From positions 1 to 64,000 of the forward strand of contig JAOPKE010000009.1 of the NCBI GenBank assembly GCA_025517465.1: a stretch of DNA of 64,000 nt. The letters run 5' to 3'. Of the stretch, positions 1 to 7,864 are shown piece by piece. The stretch comes from Halobacteria archaeon HArc-gm2. GTDB taxonomy: Archaea; Halobacteriota; Halobacteria; Halobacteriales; Haloarculaceae. The notes under the pieces were generated by a model, which searched no databases, was not told the origin of the DNA, and saw only the letters and a list, made by a program, of their open reading frames with translations. Made by a program: the position numbers and the translations under genes. Each line of letters begins with the position of its first letter. Position 1 is the first letter of the stretch.

Positions 1-54
1 GCATGGCTAAATCGGACTCCGATAGCAATGGCCTCCGGCAGGATCAACCGGAAT
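1..54 (-). rRNA. 16S rRNA gene, 5' end only
   Basis: Read on the minus strand, the sequence starts at 54 with ATTCCGGTTGATCCTGCCGG and continues with GAGGCCATTGCTATCGG. This is the conserved 5' end of archaeal 16S rRNA. The gene runs out of the window past position 1. The repeated promoters upstream and the leader hairpin support a full rRNA operon beyond the edge. Confidence 0.97.
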
Positions 55-86
55 GTTCCCTGCAGAGCAGGGAGGTTAGGCGGGAT

Positions 87-112
87 CACGTCCACTGTTA
101 CCCGTGGACGTG
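87..112 (-). ncRNA. pre-16S leader hairpin
   Basis: A perfect 9-bp inverted repeat (CACGTCCAC at 87-95 and GTGGACGTG at 104-112) encloses an 8-nt loop about 33 nt upstream of the mature 16S end. Archaeal 16S precursors are cut from long flanking helices, so this is probably part of the leader processing structure. The matching 3' strand is outside the window, so a bulge-helix-bulge site cannot be shown. Confidence 0.55.
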
Positions 113-242
113 GTCGCTATCGAAATGCGTCCGACGACACTCGTCGACCGAGTGTCACCGAACTACCAAGGCTAACATCAGATCCCATCTGTACGGCGGA
201 CCGCAGGGGTGGAATCCTCATTTCTTCGGACCTGAACGTTGT

Positions 243-268
243 TCCGAATCCCCCATAAGGGCTTCGGA
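243..268 (-). promoter_or_regulatory. degenerate rRNA promoter copy, proximal
   Basis: On the minus strand this reads TCCGAAGCCCTTATGGGGGA then TTCGGA. It keeps the CCCTTA and TCGGA landmarks of the two strong copies upstream, but the spacer between them is about 7 bp shorter. It may be a decayed promoter or a processing site rather than an active start. Confidence 0.35.
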
Positions 269-350
269 AGACGCCCGACGGATCTCGACTCGTCGGCTGG
301 TCCTGTCGGCCGCGGGCACGCCGCCCCGGCCGGACTTCGTTCGCGTCATA

Positions 351-383
351 TCCGAGTGCCCTATTACACTTAAGGGCACCGGA
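351..383 (-). promoter_or_regulatory. rRNA operon promoter copy 2
   Basis: The minus strand shows a TATA-like CCCTTAAGTG box followed about 20 bp later by CTCGGA, with GGGC flanks. The 33-bp unit recurs exactly 80 bp upstream at 431-463, with only a few changes. Tandem promoters of this CTTAAGT type precede rRNA operons in other haloarchaea. Confidence 0.8.
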
Positions 384-430
384 GTTCGTCTCGCCCCGAA
401 CCGCGGGACGAGAACGACCTTCGCGTCCAA

Positions 431-463
431 TCCGAGCGCCCTGTTACACTTAAGGGCGTCGGA
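431..463 (-). promoter_or_regulatory. rRNA operon promoter copy 3
   Basis: This is a near copy of the unit at 351-383: CCCTTAAGTGTAACAGGGCG on the minus strand, followed by CTCGGA. The 80-bp spacing between the two units indicates tandem duplication of a whole promoter module. Confidence 0.8.
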
Positions 464-546
464 TCGGTGCTCGCCTCGACCGTCGAGGCGGCATCGGTGT
501 GAAGCCCGGCAGGGCTCGGTTGCCCCGCGCCGCTTCGTACTCAATC

Positions 547-580
547 CGATGGGAGGTCTTTACTTAAGCGCGTCGAACGA
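547..580 (-). promoter_or_regulatory. rRNA operon promoter copy 4, distal
   Basis: The minus strand has TTCGACGCGCTTAAGTAAAG followed by CCATCGGATTGAG. It keeps the CGAC, CTTAAGT and TCGGATTG landmarks of the other copies but differs in the spacer. It is the farthest upstream promoter recognised. From 586 to about 820 nothing further is seen. Confidence 0.65.
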
Positions 581-821
581 ACTCGCCCACGGCAGCCGAT
601 TTCATGCGGTACGCGTACCCATGGTTCCGTTTCACAGATCAGGTCCTCCGGAGAACGCTCTGTGTGTGCAGAAGATATTGCGCGGCTGGAGGCCAGTCGG
701 TCATCCCGCGCGGTGTGCGTCTGGTCGGACTGAGTGATTCCGCGCACGTGTGGGTGCACGACGGAGTCGTATATGTCTCCCGGCACGCGTTCCGCTGGAA
801 CGCCGTGGCTCGACGGGTGGT

Positions 822-829
822 GAAAAATA
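822..829 (-). terminator. T-rich terminator after MC1 gene
   Basis: About 18 nt after the MC1 stop codon the minus strand carries CTATTTTTC. Archaeal intrinsic termination needs mainly a run of T, so this is a plausible end for the MC1 transcript, separating it from the rRNA promoters. Confidence 0.4.
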
Positions 830-846
830 GACGAAGCGCCGTCGGT

Positions 847-1158
847 CTAAATCTCGTCGAGGTGCTCGACGCCCTGCTTGGAGACGTTGCCCTTCGTGAT
901 GTCGCCGGGCATCCAGTCGGGTTTGTCGTCGGGTGCCTCTTCGACCCAGGCCCAGCCCTCGTAGATGTGTACCTTGCGGGTACCCTTCTCGCGAAGGCGA
1001 AGCTCCTGTTCGTCTGCGTCGTCTTCGCTGTCAGCGGGGTCGAGTCGACGGGCTGCCTTCAGCGCAGCCTGCCGTGGTGTCCCACCCGAGAAGACGCTCG
1101 TTTCGTCACCGTCCGAAGTTCGGAGCGCGAAATTGCGCTTGTCCTCGTTGCGTGCCAT
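847..1158 (-). CDS. MC1 family non-histone chromosomal protein
   Basis: The 103-residue product matches the archaeal MC1 family, a monomeric protein that binds and sharply bends DNA. Recognisable segments are PRQAALKAA at 28-36 and LREKGTRKVHIYEGW at 55-69, followed by a tryptophan-containing DWMPGDI stretch near 81-87. The acidic insert at about 40-52 is longer than in methanogen MC1 and typical of haloarchaea. The ATG at 1158 was chosen because family similarity starts there; an upstream in-frame extension to 1347 would cross the promoter. It is a single-gene unit between the rRNA operon and the divergent AbrB-like gene. Confidence 0.9.
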   Translation of the reverse strand: MARNEDKRNFALRTSDGDETSVFSGGTPRQAALKAARRLDPADSEDDADEQELRLREKGTRKVHIYEGWAWVEEAPDDKPDWMPGDITKGNVSKQGVEHLDEI

Positions 1159-1194
1159 GGTTTTACCGCTCCGTGTCAATTCATTACATGACCC

Positions 1195-1207
1195 CATATA
1201 AATATAC
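1195..1207 (-). promoter_or_regulatory. TATA box of the MC1 gene
   Basis: The minus strand reads GGGGTATATTTATATGGGG, a strong archaeal TATA element centred near 1201. It lies about 43 bp upstream of the ATG at 1158, giving a 5' leader of roughly 15-20 nt. Confidence 0.65.
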
Positions 1208-1242
1208 CCCCAGATACGGGCGCCCTCGTGGGGTACGTTTAT

Positions 1243-1256
1243 ATACCAGATGGTAT
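1243..1256. promoter_or_regulatory. palindromic operator candidate
   Basis: ATACCAGATGGTAT is a 6-bp perfect inverted repeat with a 2-bp centre. It overlaps a second TATA-like TTTATATACC and is followed by a partial repeat (ACCATATC at 1262-1269). It lies in the divergent region between MC1 and the AbrB-like gene. The binding protein is unknown. Confidence 0.45.
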
Positions 1257-1395
1257 CGGAGACCATATCACGGCCGATCTCACCCCTAGATTCCGGGTGT
1301 TCGACCGCGCGCGCGCACTCGTTTGCCGTGGTGACGGAACCGGGCACGGTAGACTTAAGTATATCCTACGGCGAAGCACGGAATAGGATAGCGCG

Positions 1396-1593
1396 ATGGT
1401 GCGAAAGAAGAAGCTCAGTCCGAGTGGCGCCAAAGACGAGGACGGCGAGTACCACAACGTCCACATCAACATTCACGAGGACGAACTCGCGGTCGCCGGT
1501 ATGGACATCGGCGACGAGGTGTTCGTCCGGGTACGAGACAACAAGATAATCATCCAGAAAGCCAACCCAGACGACGTCGAACACGAGTTTTGA
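1396..1593 (+). CDS. small AbrB/SpoVT-like protein
   Basis: The product has 65 residues. A basic start (MVRKKK) is followed by a segment at about 24-56 (INIHEDELAVAG, MDIGDEVFVRVRDNKIIIQK) with the strand-turn-strand pattern of AbrB-type swapped-hairpin DNA-binding domains, where D-x-GD-x-V is a hallmark. Such proteins act as small transition-state regulators or antitoxin-like DNA binders; its own target is not known. A TATA element (CTTAAGTATATCC, 1354-1366) lies about 35 bp upstream. pyrD follows 57 bp later on the same strand, so co-transcription is possible. Confidence 0.75.
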   Translation: MVRKKKLSPSGAKDEDGEYHNVHINIHEDELAVAGMDIGDEVFVRVRDNKIIIQKANPDDVEHEF

Positions 1594-1650
1594 CCCCACG
1601 ACCGACGAGCGAATCGCACCGCCGGGCAGACGGTTCCTACCTCTAGTCAC

Positions 1651-2703
1651 ATGACCCTGTACGACCTGGCGAAACCACTCCTGTTCTCGCTGCCGGCCGA
1701 AACCGCCCACCGCATAGTCCACCGATTACTCGACGCCGCGGACGGGACACCGATCACCGCGGCCATGGCCGACCGGTACGTCGTCGAGGACTCGCGCCTC
1801 ACCGTCGAGGTGTTCGGCCAGTCCTTCGACAACCCTGTCGGCGTCGCTGCTGGCTTCGACAAGAACGCCCAGATCCCGGGCGCCCTGGCTGCACTCGGCT
1901 TCGGCTTCGTCGAAGTAGGTGGCGTCACGGCGGTCCCCCAGGACGGCAATCCCCGACCACGGATGTTCCGTCTGCGCGAAGACGAGGCCATCGTCAACCG
2001 GATGGGGCTGAACAACCACGGCGCCGACGTCGTCGGTGACCGTCTCGCACGCACGGACGCGCCCGTGCCAGTAGGCGTCAACATCGCCAAGAGCGAACAC
2101 GTCGGCACCGACGACGCCCCCGCGGACTACTGCGAGACCTACGAGCAGGTCGCCGAGGGAGGCGACTTCCTCGTCGTCAACGTCTCCTGCCCGAACTCCC
2201 AGGGATTCGAGGAACTGCAGAACAAGGGCGCGATGCGCGCGGTGCTCTCGGAGCTCAAAGACGCGGGTGCGGGCCCGCTGCTCGTGAAACTGTCGCCGGA
2301 CCTCCCGGAACCCGCCGCCGAGGACGCCCTGGACCTCGTCACCGAACTCGACCTGGACGGCGTCGTCGCAGTGAACACGACCACCGAACGGCCGAGTTCG
2401 CTCCGCAGCGACAACCGGGTCGAAGAGGGCGGCCTCTCGGGCAAACCCATCGAGGACGAGGCCACGCGGATGGTCCGCTTCTGTGCGGAACGCGTCGACG
2501 TCCCGGTCGTGGGTGTCGGCGGCGTCTCGACCGCCGAGGGCGCCTATCGGAAGATCCGGGCCGGCGCCTCGGTGGTCGAACTGTACACGGGGCTCGTCTA
2601 TCAGGGCCCCTCCATCGCCCGGGAGATCAACGAGGGCCTGCTCGAACTCCTCGAACGAGACGGGTTCGACTCCGTCGAGGACGCGGTCGGCGTGGACCTG
2701 TGA
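1651..2703 (+). CDS. pyrD: dihydroorotate dehydrogenase (quinone), class 2
   Basis: The enzyme oxidises dihydroorotate to orotate in pyrimidine synthesis and passes electrons to quinone at the membrane. The 350-residue length and an N-terminal helical region (1-60, PLLFSLPAETAHRIVHRLL) are typical of class 2. Motifs in order: AGFDKN 67-72, GNPRPR 99-104, NRMGLNNHG 116-124, NVSCPN 177-182 with Ser179 as catalytic base, LVKLSPD 211-217, NTTTERP near 242-248, GGLSGKP 260-266, and a C-terminal GVGGVSTAEGA FMN-phosphate site. The ATG at 1651 directly precedes the conserved N-terminal helix. Confidence 0.97.
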   Translation: MTLYDLAKPLLFSLPAETAHRIVHRLLDAADGTPITAAMADRYVVEDSRLTVEVFGQSFDNPVGVAAGFDKNAQIPGALAALGFGFVEVGGVTAVPQDGNPRPRMFRLREDEAIVNRMGLNNHGADVVGDRLARTDAPVPVGVNIAKSEHVGTDDAPADYCETYEQVAEGGDFLVVNVSCPNSQGFEELQNKGAMRAVLSELKDAGAGPLLVKLSPDLPEPAAEDALDLVTELDLDGVVAVNTTTERPSSLRSDNRVEEGGLSGKPIEDEATRMVRFCAERVDVPVVGVGGVSTAEGAYRKIRAGASVVELYTGLVYQGPSIAREINEGLLELLERDGFDSVEDAVGVDL

Positions 2704-2772
2704 CCGGGAAGGGACCGCCGACAGCGCCCGTGGCGGGCCAACACTGATTGTTTCGGCCGACGCAGTCGTCGT

Positions 2773-3267
2773 ATGGAACCCGACGTCGAAGACAGTTCGA
2801 CCGGCGCCACAAGGAAGATTCACCTCGCCTCGTGGGACGACCGCTTCTGGGCCTGGCTCATCGACGTCATCCTCGTCGGCGTGGTGCTCTCGGCGTTCGG
2901 CGAGGTCGTCGGCGTCTTCTCCGTGCTCACCGGGAGCGTCGTCGTCTCGCCGTTCCTCGGCGTCAACGGCCTCGGCCTCTGGATTTACTGGACGGCCCTC
3001 GAAGGGTACCAGGGACAGTCCGCTGGCAAGATGGTGCTCGATATCGCCGTCACCGACGAGCGAGGTGAAGACATCGACTACCTGACGGCCGCGATCGAGA
3101 GCTTCGGGAAGGCGTTTCTCCTCCCGATCGACCTGCTGATCGGCTGGATCGCCATGGAAGACGAGTACGTCAGGCTGTTCAACGAACTCTCCGCGACCAT
3201 CGTCGTCAGGGTACCAGAGGACGACGAGATTCCAGCGGGCGTCGAGTACGTGCGTCCCGGCGAGTAG
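2773..3267 (+). CDS. RDD family membrane protein
   Basis: The 164-residue product starts its RDD domain with ASWDDRFWAWLIDVILVG (residues 18-35), which carries the arginine-aspartate signature and begins the first membrane segment. A second hydrophobic stretch with WIYWTALEGYQGQSAGKMVL follows, where the GKM motif is typical of the family, and a third lies near 115-135. RDD proteins are poorly characterised; some have been linked to cation/proton exchange. It stands alone downstream of pyrD, and the opposite-strand small gene ends 10 bp after it. Confidence 0.85.
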   Translation: MEPDVEDSSTGATRKIHLASWDDRFWAWLIDVILVGVVLSAFGEVVGVFSVLTGSVVVSPFLGVNGLGLWIYWTALEGYQGQSAGKMVLDIAVTDERGEDIDYLTAAIESFGKAFLLPIDLLIGWIAMEDEYVRLFNELSATIVVRVPEDDEIPAGVEYVRPGE

Positions 3268-3276
3268 CCAGTACGG

Positions 3277-3468
3277 TCAGACCAGCCGCGGGAACAGGAA
3301 CCCCGTCAGCGCGGACATCCCCAGGACGTAGACGACGGCCTGCAGCGGCCCGATCTGCAGGGCGATGTAGAGCCCACCGCCGGCGACGAGCAGGAAGATG
3401 CCGATGATGACGAACAGGACCCGCCGACCCTTCCGGGAGAACCGTTCCAGTGTCGATTCAGTGCTCAT
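3277..3468 (-). CDS. small two-helix membrane protein
   Basis: The 63-residue product has a short charged cytoplasmic start (ERFSRKGRR) and two predicted membrane segments: VLFVIIGIFLLVAGGGLYIAL (about 17-37) and AVVYVLGMSALTGFLF (about 44-59). The spacing suggests a hairpin with a short loop. I do not recognise a family with a known function. It converges on the RDD gene and has no close partner in the same direction. Confidence 0.7.
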   Translation of the reverse strand: MSTESTLERFSRKGRRVLFVIIGIFLLVAGGGLYIALQIGPLQAVVYVLGMSALTGFLFPRLV

Positions 3469-3581
3469 TGGTCCGTGGGTGACGGCCGGGCGCTATAGTT
3501 CTTGTCGAAGCCGCCGGTCGGGAAACAGGCGGCGAGAAGGGGCGAGCGGAATCGCTCGCCGCGGCGGGGTCAGAGCGCCCG

Positions 3582-6407
3582 TCAGTACGTCACCGAGAAC
3601 CACCCGGAGTCTGTCGCGGCGCCGTCCACCTCGTAGGTGAAGTAGTAGTCTATCACGTCACCGGCCGAGAAGTCGCCGACGACGTAGTCCGGCGTCGTCT
3701 CGAGCGCGTGCGTGTCGCCGCTCGGGTTGTTCATCCGGTAGTTGTACTGCGTCCCGCCGTCGACGGTGTAGTGGAGGTCCACCCAGTTCGAGTCGACGTT
3801 CGAGACATACTCGAAGCGCAGTTCGTCCGCGACGCCGTCGGCGCCGCTGATCCGGCTGACGGCGTACGAGAAGTCGTCCGTCGTGCCGCTATCGGCGTTT
3901 CCATCCCCGCCGCCGCCACCACCGTCGTCGCCATCGCTACCGTCGTCGCCATCGCTACCGTCGTCGCCATCGCTACCGCCCCCGGTGCCACCGTCGTCGC
4001 CCCCGGTTCCACCGTCACCGCTGCCACCGCCGCTCCCGTCACCGGTTCGGGTCGCGAACGAATTCGCGGGGACCGACAGGCTCGTGCCGTCGGAGAAGGT
4101 GACGGTCGTGGCGGTATCCGCGCCGTTGTAGGCGACGTAGGTCAGCTCGCCGCCGTCGTCGAAGACGTGGGCGAGCGGGTGGTCGGCCGTGACGTCACGG
4201 CGCGGGTTCCCGAGTTCGAGCAGGGTGTAGATCCAGTGGTACGTGTGGGCCTTCGTCTCGCCGAACTCGGGCGAGTAACTGCCGGCCTGGGCCTCGAACA
4301 TGGACGCCGCGTCGTCCGGGTCCGAGAACGCCCGGTAGTTCCAGACGATGTCGGCCCAGTAGTCGAAGTTCGTCCCATTCTCGGCGACCAGTTCGTCGTA
4401 GTTCCGCCCGACCGCGTCGGGGTGCCACCCCAGGTACAGCGAGTGGCCGTCGAAGGGGAGGTAGTTGATGCCGTGGATGGCCTCCGGGTCGCCGGAGAAC
4501 CACGTCGCGTGGGAGAGTTTGCTCCCCCAGACGATGCCGGCGGTGTCGTGGTCCCAGCCCTCGGGGTGGTTCTCGTCGTCGACGTCGAACCAGTACTCCA
4601 GCGCGGCAGTCACCTCCGTGGTATAGAGGGAGACGGCCCACTCCAGCAGGTCGTCGTCGCCAGTGAACGTCGCGTACTGGACCATCGCGCCGTAGGACTG
4701 GATGGCCTCCGAGGAGGACTCCTGGTTGTTGCCGTCGCCGAACTCCGCGGAGCCGGCGGCCCACGAGTGGCCGGCATAGGGACTGAAGTTCCGCAGGAAG
4801 GGGAACGACCCGGCCGGGTTGTTGGCCGGGTCCTGTGCGCCGGACGGGCGCTCCCAGTTCGCGTAGTCACGGATCAGCAGTTCGATCATCCCGCCCCAGT
4901 TGGCGTCGTCGGCCCACGAGGGGTCCTGCCGGGCGAGTTCGGCGGCGCCGCGGACGAAGTAGCCGTAGTGGAAGTGGTGGTCGTTCAGGTCGCCGGCGGA
5001 GCCGAACGAGTCGGGGTAGCCGATCAGCGTCCCCCAGTTGTCGTTGTAGTAGAACAGGTCCGCGGCCTCGCCGTCGTCGGCGGTGAGCCAGTTCTCCAGT
5101 TCGGCCCGCATCGTCCCGACCAGCCCGTCTCGTTTCGCAGTCTCCCCGATCTGGTCGGCGATGACCGCGGCGTTGGACAGCCGGCCGTAGTTCTTGCCCG
5201 TCCAGTAGGTACCCGACCCCTGGGAGTCGTCGATGGTCTCCGCGACGTCGCCGACGTAGCCCGCCAGTCGCGACCGGTCGTAGCCCCCCTCGTCGGGGAG
5301 CCCCGGCAGGACCCCCGGGAAGTCGTAGCTCGTCTCGAACGAGGACCCCGCGACAGTCTTCATCGTCCCGCGGGCGCACTCGTAGGTGTACGGCGCGAAC
5401 GAGGCGTCCGTGTACTTGTGCTGGTGTGGGTACAGCGCCGTGATAGTCCCCGAGTCGGCGCTCTCCGGTTTGTCGTCGGTGGTGAACGAGAAGGTCGTCG
5501 ACACCCGTCCGTTCGCCCGGTCGTAGGTCGGTTCCACCCGGGTGTCGGTGATGTGATTGTACGCGTAGCGCGCGAACTCGTCGAGCGTCGACCCGGCGCC
5601 GTCCGGCAGGATGGCAACCGTCAGGTAGCCCGACCCGTTCGTCCCCGCAAGGTCGTTCGTGAGCGTGGTACTCCCGACGCCGCCCCAGGTCGCTCCCGCG
5701 GGCGCGAACAGGCCGTAGTGGGTCCCGTCGACGCTGACGCCGAGGACGTTCCCCCGGTCGGCCCACACCGACGGCGCCGCCTCGAAGTCGAGTTCCGCGC
5801 CGCCGCCGGCATACTCGGCGTAGACGAACGGCGAGCCCTGGACCAGGGTGACGTCGAGCGTCGTTCCCGTCCCGTCGCCCCACCGGAGGTCGACCCCCCA
5901 GTCGCTCCAGCCGTCGACGCGCACGTCGGCGAACGTCCCGCCGGCGTGGCCGAGCGCGAAGTCCGCCGCGTAGCCGAGAACGGCGTCCGACGACGGGAAG
6001 GACCACTCCGACGGGTAACCGACTTCCAGCCCGGCGTCGGTCGGATTCCCGTAGCCCGGGTGCCAGAAGAGGTTCTCGCCGAATCCCGTCCAGGCCACCG
6101 AAGACCACCAGTCGTTGGTCTGGACCGGTCCCGAGACGTTTCCGGTGGTGTAGATCGCTCCCTGTGGTTCCGATTCCCCCGCCGGCAGGTCGGTCGCGTA
6201 GCTCCCGTTGCCGACCGGTGCCGCCTGGACGCTCCCGACGCTCGCCGTCGCGCCGAGGCCGGCCGCGCCGGCGGCCCCCAGCGCCTTCACGTAGTCGCGC
6301 CGGCCCAGGCGGAACCCCTCGGGCCCGTCGGCCCCGTCACGTTCGGTCGTCGACTGTCCCCCCTCGTCGCCGTCTCCCGACGGCGTTCGCGGTGAATGAT
6401 CCGACAT
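3582..6407 (-). CDS. secreted GH81 endo-1,3-beta-glucanase with C-terminal binding module
   Basis: The 941-residue protein should hydrolyse beta-1,3-glucans such as laminarin outside the cell. Residues 34-62 form a Tat signal (LGRRDYVKALGAAGAAGLG). The GH81 domain follows, with TNDWWSSVAW near 90-105 and EFGDGNNQESSSEAIQ at about 555-570, the region holding the catalytic acids in this family. A Gly/Asp/Ser linker (about 786-838) encoded by 18-bp repeats leads to a roughly 100-residue beta-rich module (FRFEY-like strands, final W-F-S-V-T-Y) that resembles carbohydrate-binding modules, possibly CBM56; that label is inference. The ATG at 6407 puts the twin arginine at 36-37; the 44-residue upstream extension is unlikely. 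It is divergent from the TrmB regulator. Confidence 0.93.
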   Translation of the reverse strand: MSDHSPRTPSGDGDEGGQSTTERDGADGPEGFRLGRRDYVKALGAAGAAGLGATASVGSVQAAPVGNGSYATDLPAGESEPQGAIYTTGNVSGPVQTNDWWSSVAWTGFGENLFWHPGYGNPTDAGLEVGYPSEWSFPSSDAVLGYAADFALGHAGGTFADVRVDGWSDWGVDLRWGDGTGTTLDVTLVQGSPFVYAEYAGGGAELDFEAAPSVWADRGNVLGVSVDGTHYGLFAPAGATWGGVGSTTLTNDLAGTNGSGYLTVAILPDGAGSTLDEFARYAYNHITDTRVEPTYDRANGRVSTTFSFTTDDKPESADSGTITALYPHQHKYTDASFAPYTYECARGTMKTVAGSSFETSYDFPGVLPGLPDEGGYDRSRLAGYVGDVAETIDDSQGSGTYWTGKNYGRLSNAAVIADQIGETAKRDGLVGTMRAELENWLTADDGEAADLFYYNDNWGTLIGYPDSFGSAGDLNDHHFHYGYFVRGAAELARQDPSWADDANWGGMIELLIRDYANWERPSGAQDPANNPAGSFPFLRNFSPYAGHSWAAGSAEFGDGNNQESSSEAIQSYGAMVQYATFTGDDDLLEWAVSLYTTEVTAALEYWFDVDDENHPEGWDHDTAGIVWGSKLSHATWFSGDPEAIHGINYLPFDGHSLYLGWHPDAVGRNYDELVAENGTNFDYWADIVWNYRAFSDPDDAASMFEAQAGSYSPEFGETKAHTYHWIYTLLELGNPRRDVTADHPLAHVFDDGGELTYVAYNGADTATTVTFSDGTSLSVPANSFATRTGDGSGGGSGDGGTGGDDGGTGGGSDGDDGSDGDDGSDGDDGGGGGGDGNADSGTTDDFSYAVSRISGADGVADELRFEYVSNVDSNWVDLHYTVDGGTQYNYRMNNPSGDTHALETTPDYVVGDFSAGDVIDYYFTYEVDGAATDSGWFSVTY

Positions 6408-6468
6408 GGTTGGTGTGGCGCCCCGACCGCCTCGTGGGCCGGAGGCGTCCGGAAGAGTAGACGCGTAG

Positions 6469-6501
6469 ATGACATATTTCCACTCACCACTCGGGTAGTG
6501 A
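6469..6501 (-). promoter_or_regulatory. glucanase promoter with palindromic operator candidate
   Basis: On the minus strand an 18-bp imperfect palindrome (TCACTACCCGAGTGGTGA, 6484-6501) sits immediately upstream of a TATA-like GGAAATATGTC. Fourteen of 18 positions are symmetric. A site covering the BRE region suits control by the divergent TrmB protein, either as repressor or activator. The known TrmB half-site TACT is partly matched. Confidence 0.5.
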
Positions 6502-6592
6502 ACGGGGGGAACCCGACGGCGCCCGCTCCAGTCGGGCATCCCGTCGCTCCGCTCGTTCCGTGAACCGGAAGTCGGGAATTAAGGCGTCGGCG

Positions 6593-6612
6593 GCCGTTCG
6601 TACTCGAACGGC
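6593..6612. promoter_or_regulatory. palindrome at the trmB-like gene start
   Basis: GCCGTTCG-TACT-CGAACGGC is a perfect 8-bp inverted repeat with a 4-bp centre, 27 bp upstream of the regulator's ATG and about 20 bp after a TATA-like GGAATTAAGG (6575-6584). It would overlap the transcription start, the expected position for autorepression. Confidence 0.5.
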
Positions 6613-6638
6613 TGCGGGGGACACCGGAACAGCGAACC

Positions 6639-7715
6639 ATGAACACGGAAGCCATACAGAGAGGGTTGCAGACGATCGGGTTCAACTCGTACCAGGCGCA
6701 GGCGTACGCGGCGCTGCTCGAGCACGGCGCGTTGCCCGCCATCGACGTCGCGAAACGTAGCGGCGTGCCCGGGTCACGCATCTACGACGTCCTGGCGGAC
6801 CTCGAACGGGAGGGGTACGTCGAGACGTTCGAGCGCGAGGACCGGCGCTACGCCCGCGCCGGGGAGCCCTCCGACGTCGTCGACGGGTTGCGAGACACGA
6901 GCGAACGACTCTCGGCGGCGGCCGAGGACATCGAGGACGGCTGGGAGCAGGCCACGCTGCGCGACCACCGAATCGCCCTCTTCGACCGGGTCGACGCCGT
7001 CCTCGATCAGGCCGAGTCCCTCGTCCGGGCGGCGGAGACGTCAGTCGACGTCGCCGCGACGCCGGCCCAGTACTACGGGTTGCAGGAAGCCATGCGCGAG
7101 GCCCGTGAGAACGGCGCCGTCGTCCGCGTCTCCGTCGAGGGGCTCGGCGACGACGCCGTCGGCTCCGAACAGCCCGCGACAGCGATCCGTCGCCGACAGA
7201 TCCCGGGTCCATTCGTCGCGCTGGTCGACCGCACCCACATCTGCTTCGCGCCGAACGAGCGAGCCCCCGCCTCCTACGGCATGGTCTTCAACGACGACAT
7301 CCTCGCGTTCGTCTTCCACTGGTACTTCCAGCTCTGCCTCTGGTCCGTCTGCGAGCCCGTCTACCGACGTGCCGAGGCCGAGTACACCTACGTCAGCATG
7401 GAGGAGTTCGTCCGCGACGTCTACCCCTTCTGGCGGGCCGGGAGCCTCGTCCCGGTCACCGTCGTCGGCGTCGATACCGATACCGGCGAGAAGCGGGAGG
7501 TGACCGGCGTCCTCGCCGACGTCGTCTACCCGGAGCACGACCTCGGTTCGGACGACCCGCCGACCTACGGCGAACTCGCCAGCCTCGTCACCCTCGTCGT
7601 CGAGAGCGACGACGGCCGCCACCTCGTCGGCGGCTGGGGCGCCGTCTACGAGGACGTCGAGGCCGAACAGATCGTCTTCCACAGTTCGGAGCTGGTGCTT
7701 CCTCCCTCGGCGTGA
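6639..7715 (+). CDS. TrmB family sugar-responsive transcriptional regulator
   Basis: The 358-residue protein has an N-terminal winged helix (about 1-75: GFNSYQAQAYAALLEHG, then SGVPGSRIYDVLADLEREGYV), a coiled-coil dimerisation segment (about 85-115) and a phospholipase-D-like and C-terminal sugar-binding region (about 120-358), the TrmB/TrmBL1 layout. TrmB proteins sense sugars and repress or activate sugar uptake and use genes. Its divergence from the GH81 glucanase, with palindromes at both start regions, suggests it controls that enzyme. The ligand may be laminari-oligosaccharides or glucose; this is inference. Confidence 0.88.
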   Translation: MNTEAIQRGLQTIGFNSYQAQAYAALLEHGALPAIDVAKRSGVPGSRIYDVLADLEREGYVETFEREDRRYARAGEPSDVVDGLRDTSERLSAAAEDIEDGWEQATLRDHRIALFDRVDAVLDQAESLVRAAETSVDVAATPAQYYGLQEAMREARENGAVVRVSVEGLGDDAVGSEQPATAIRRRQIPGPFVALVDRTHICFAPNERAPASYGMVFNDDILAFVFHWYFQLCLWSVCEPVYRRAEAEYTYVSMEEFVRDVYPFWRAGSLVPVTVVGVDTDTGEKREVTGVLADVVYPEHDLGSDDPPTYGELASLVTLVVESDDGRHLVGGWGAVYEDVEAEQIVFHSSELVLPPSA

Positions 7716-7864
7716 TCAGGGGTGTTCGGGGTGTGGGCCGTCGACCTCGGGCGAGCGACTTTGGTGTCCCCCTTGAACTTAGTCGGGGGTGATGGGAATC
7801 GTGTGTGTACTGAATGGTTGGTTCGCGAGAATTTTGCTGGAAGAATCAGTACCACCACCACCCA

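Noticed and set aside
3895-4050. Regular 18-bp repeats that could suggest a CRISPR or satellite
   Set aside because: They encode the Gly/Asp/Ser linker of the GH81 protein in frame, have no unique spacers, and no cas genes are nearby.
3708-6395. Very long plus-strand frame opposite the glucanase gene (895 codons)
   Set aside because: It is a mirror frame of a GC-rich gene, rich in Val/Arg/Gly with no recognisable domain, while the minus strand encodes a clear GH81 enzyme.
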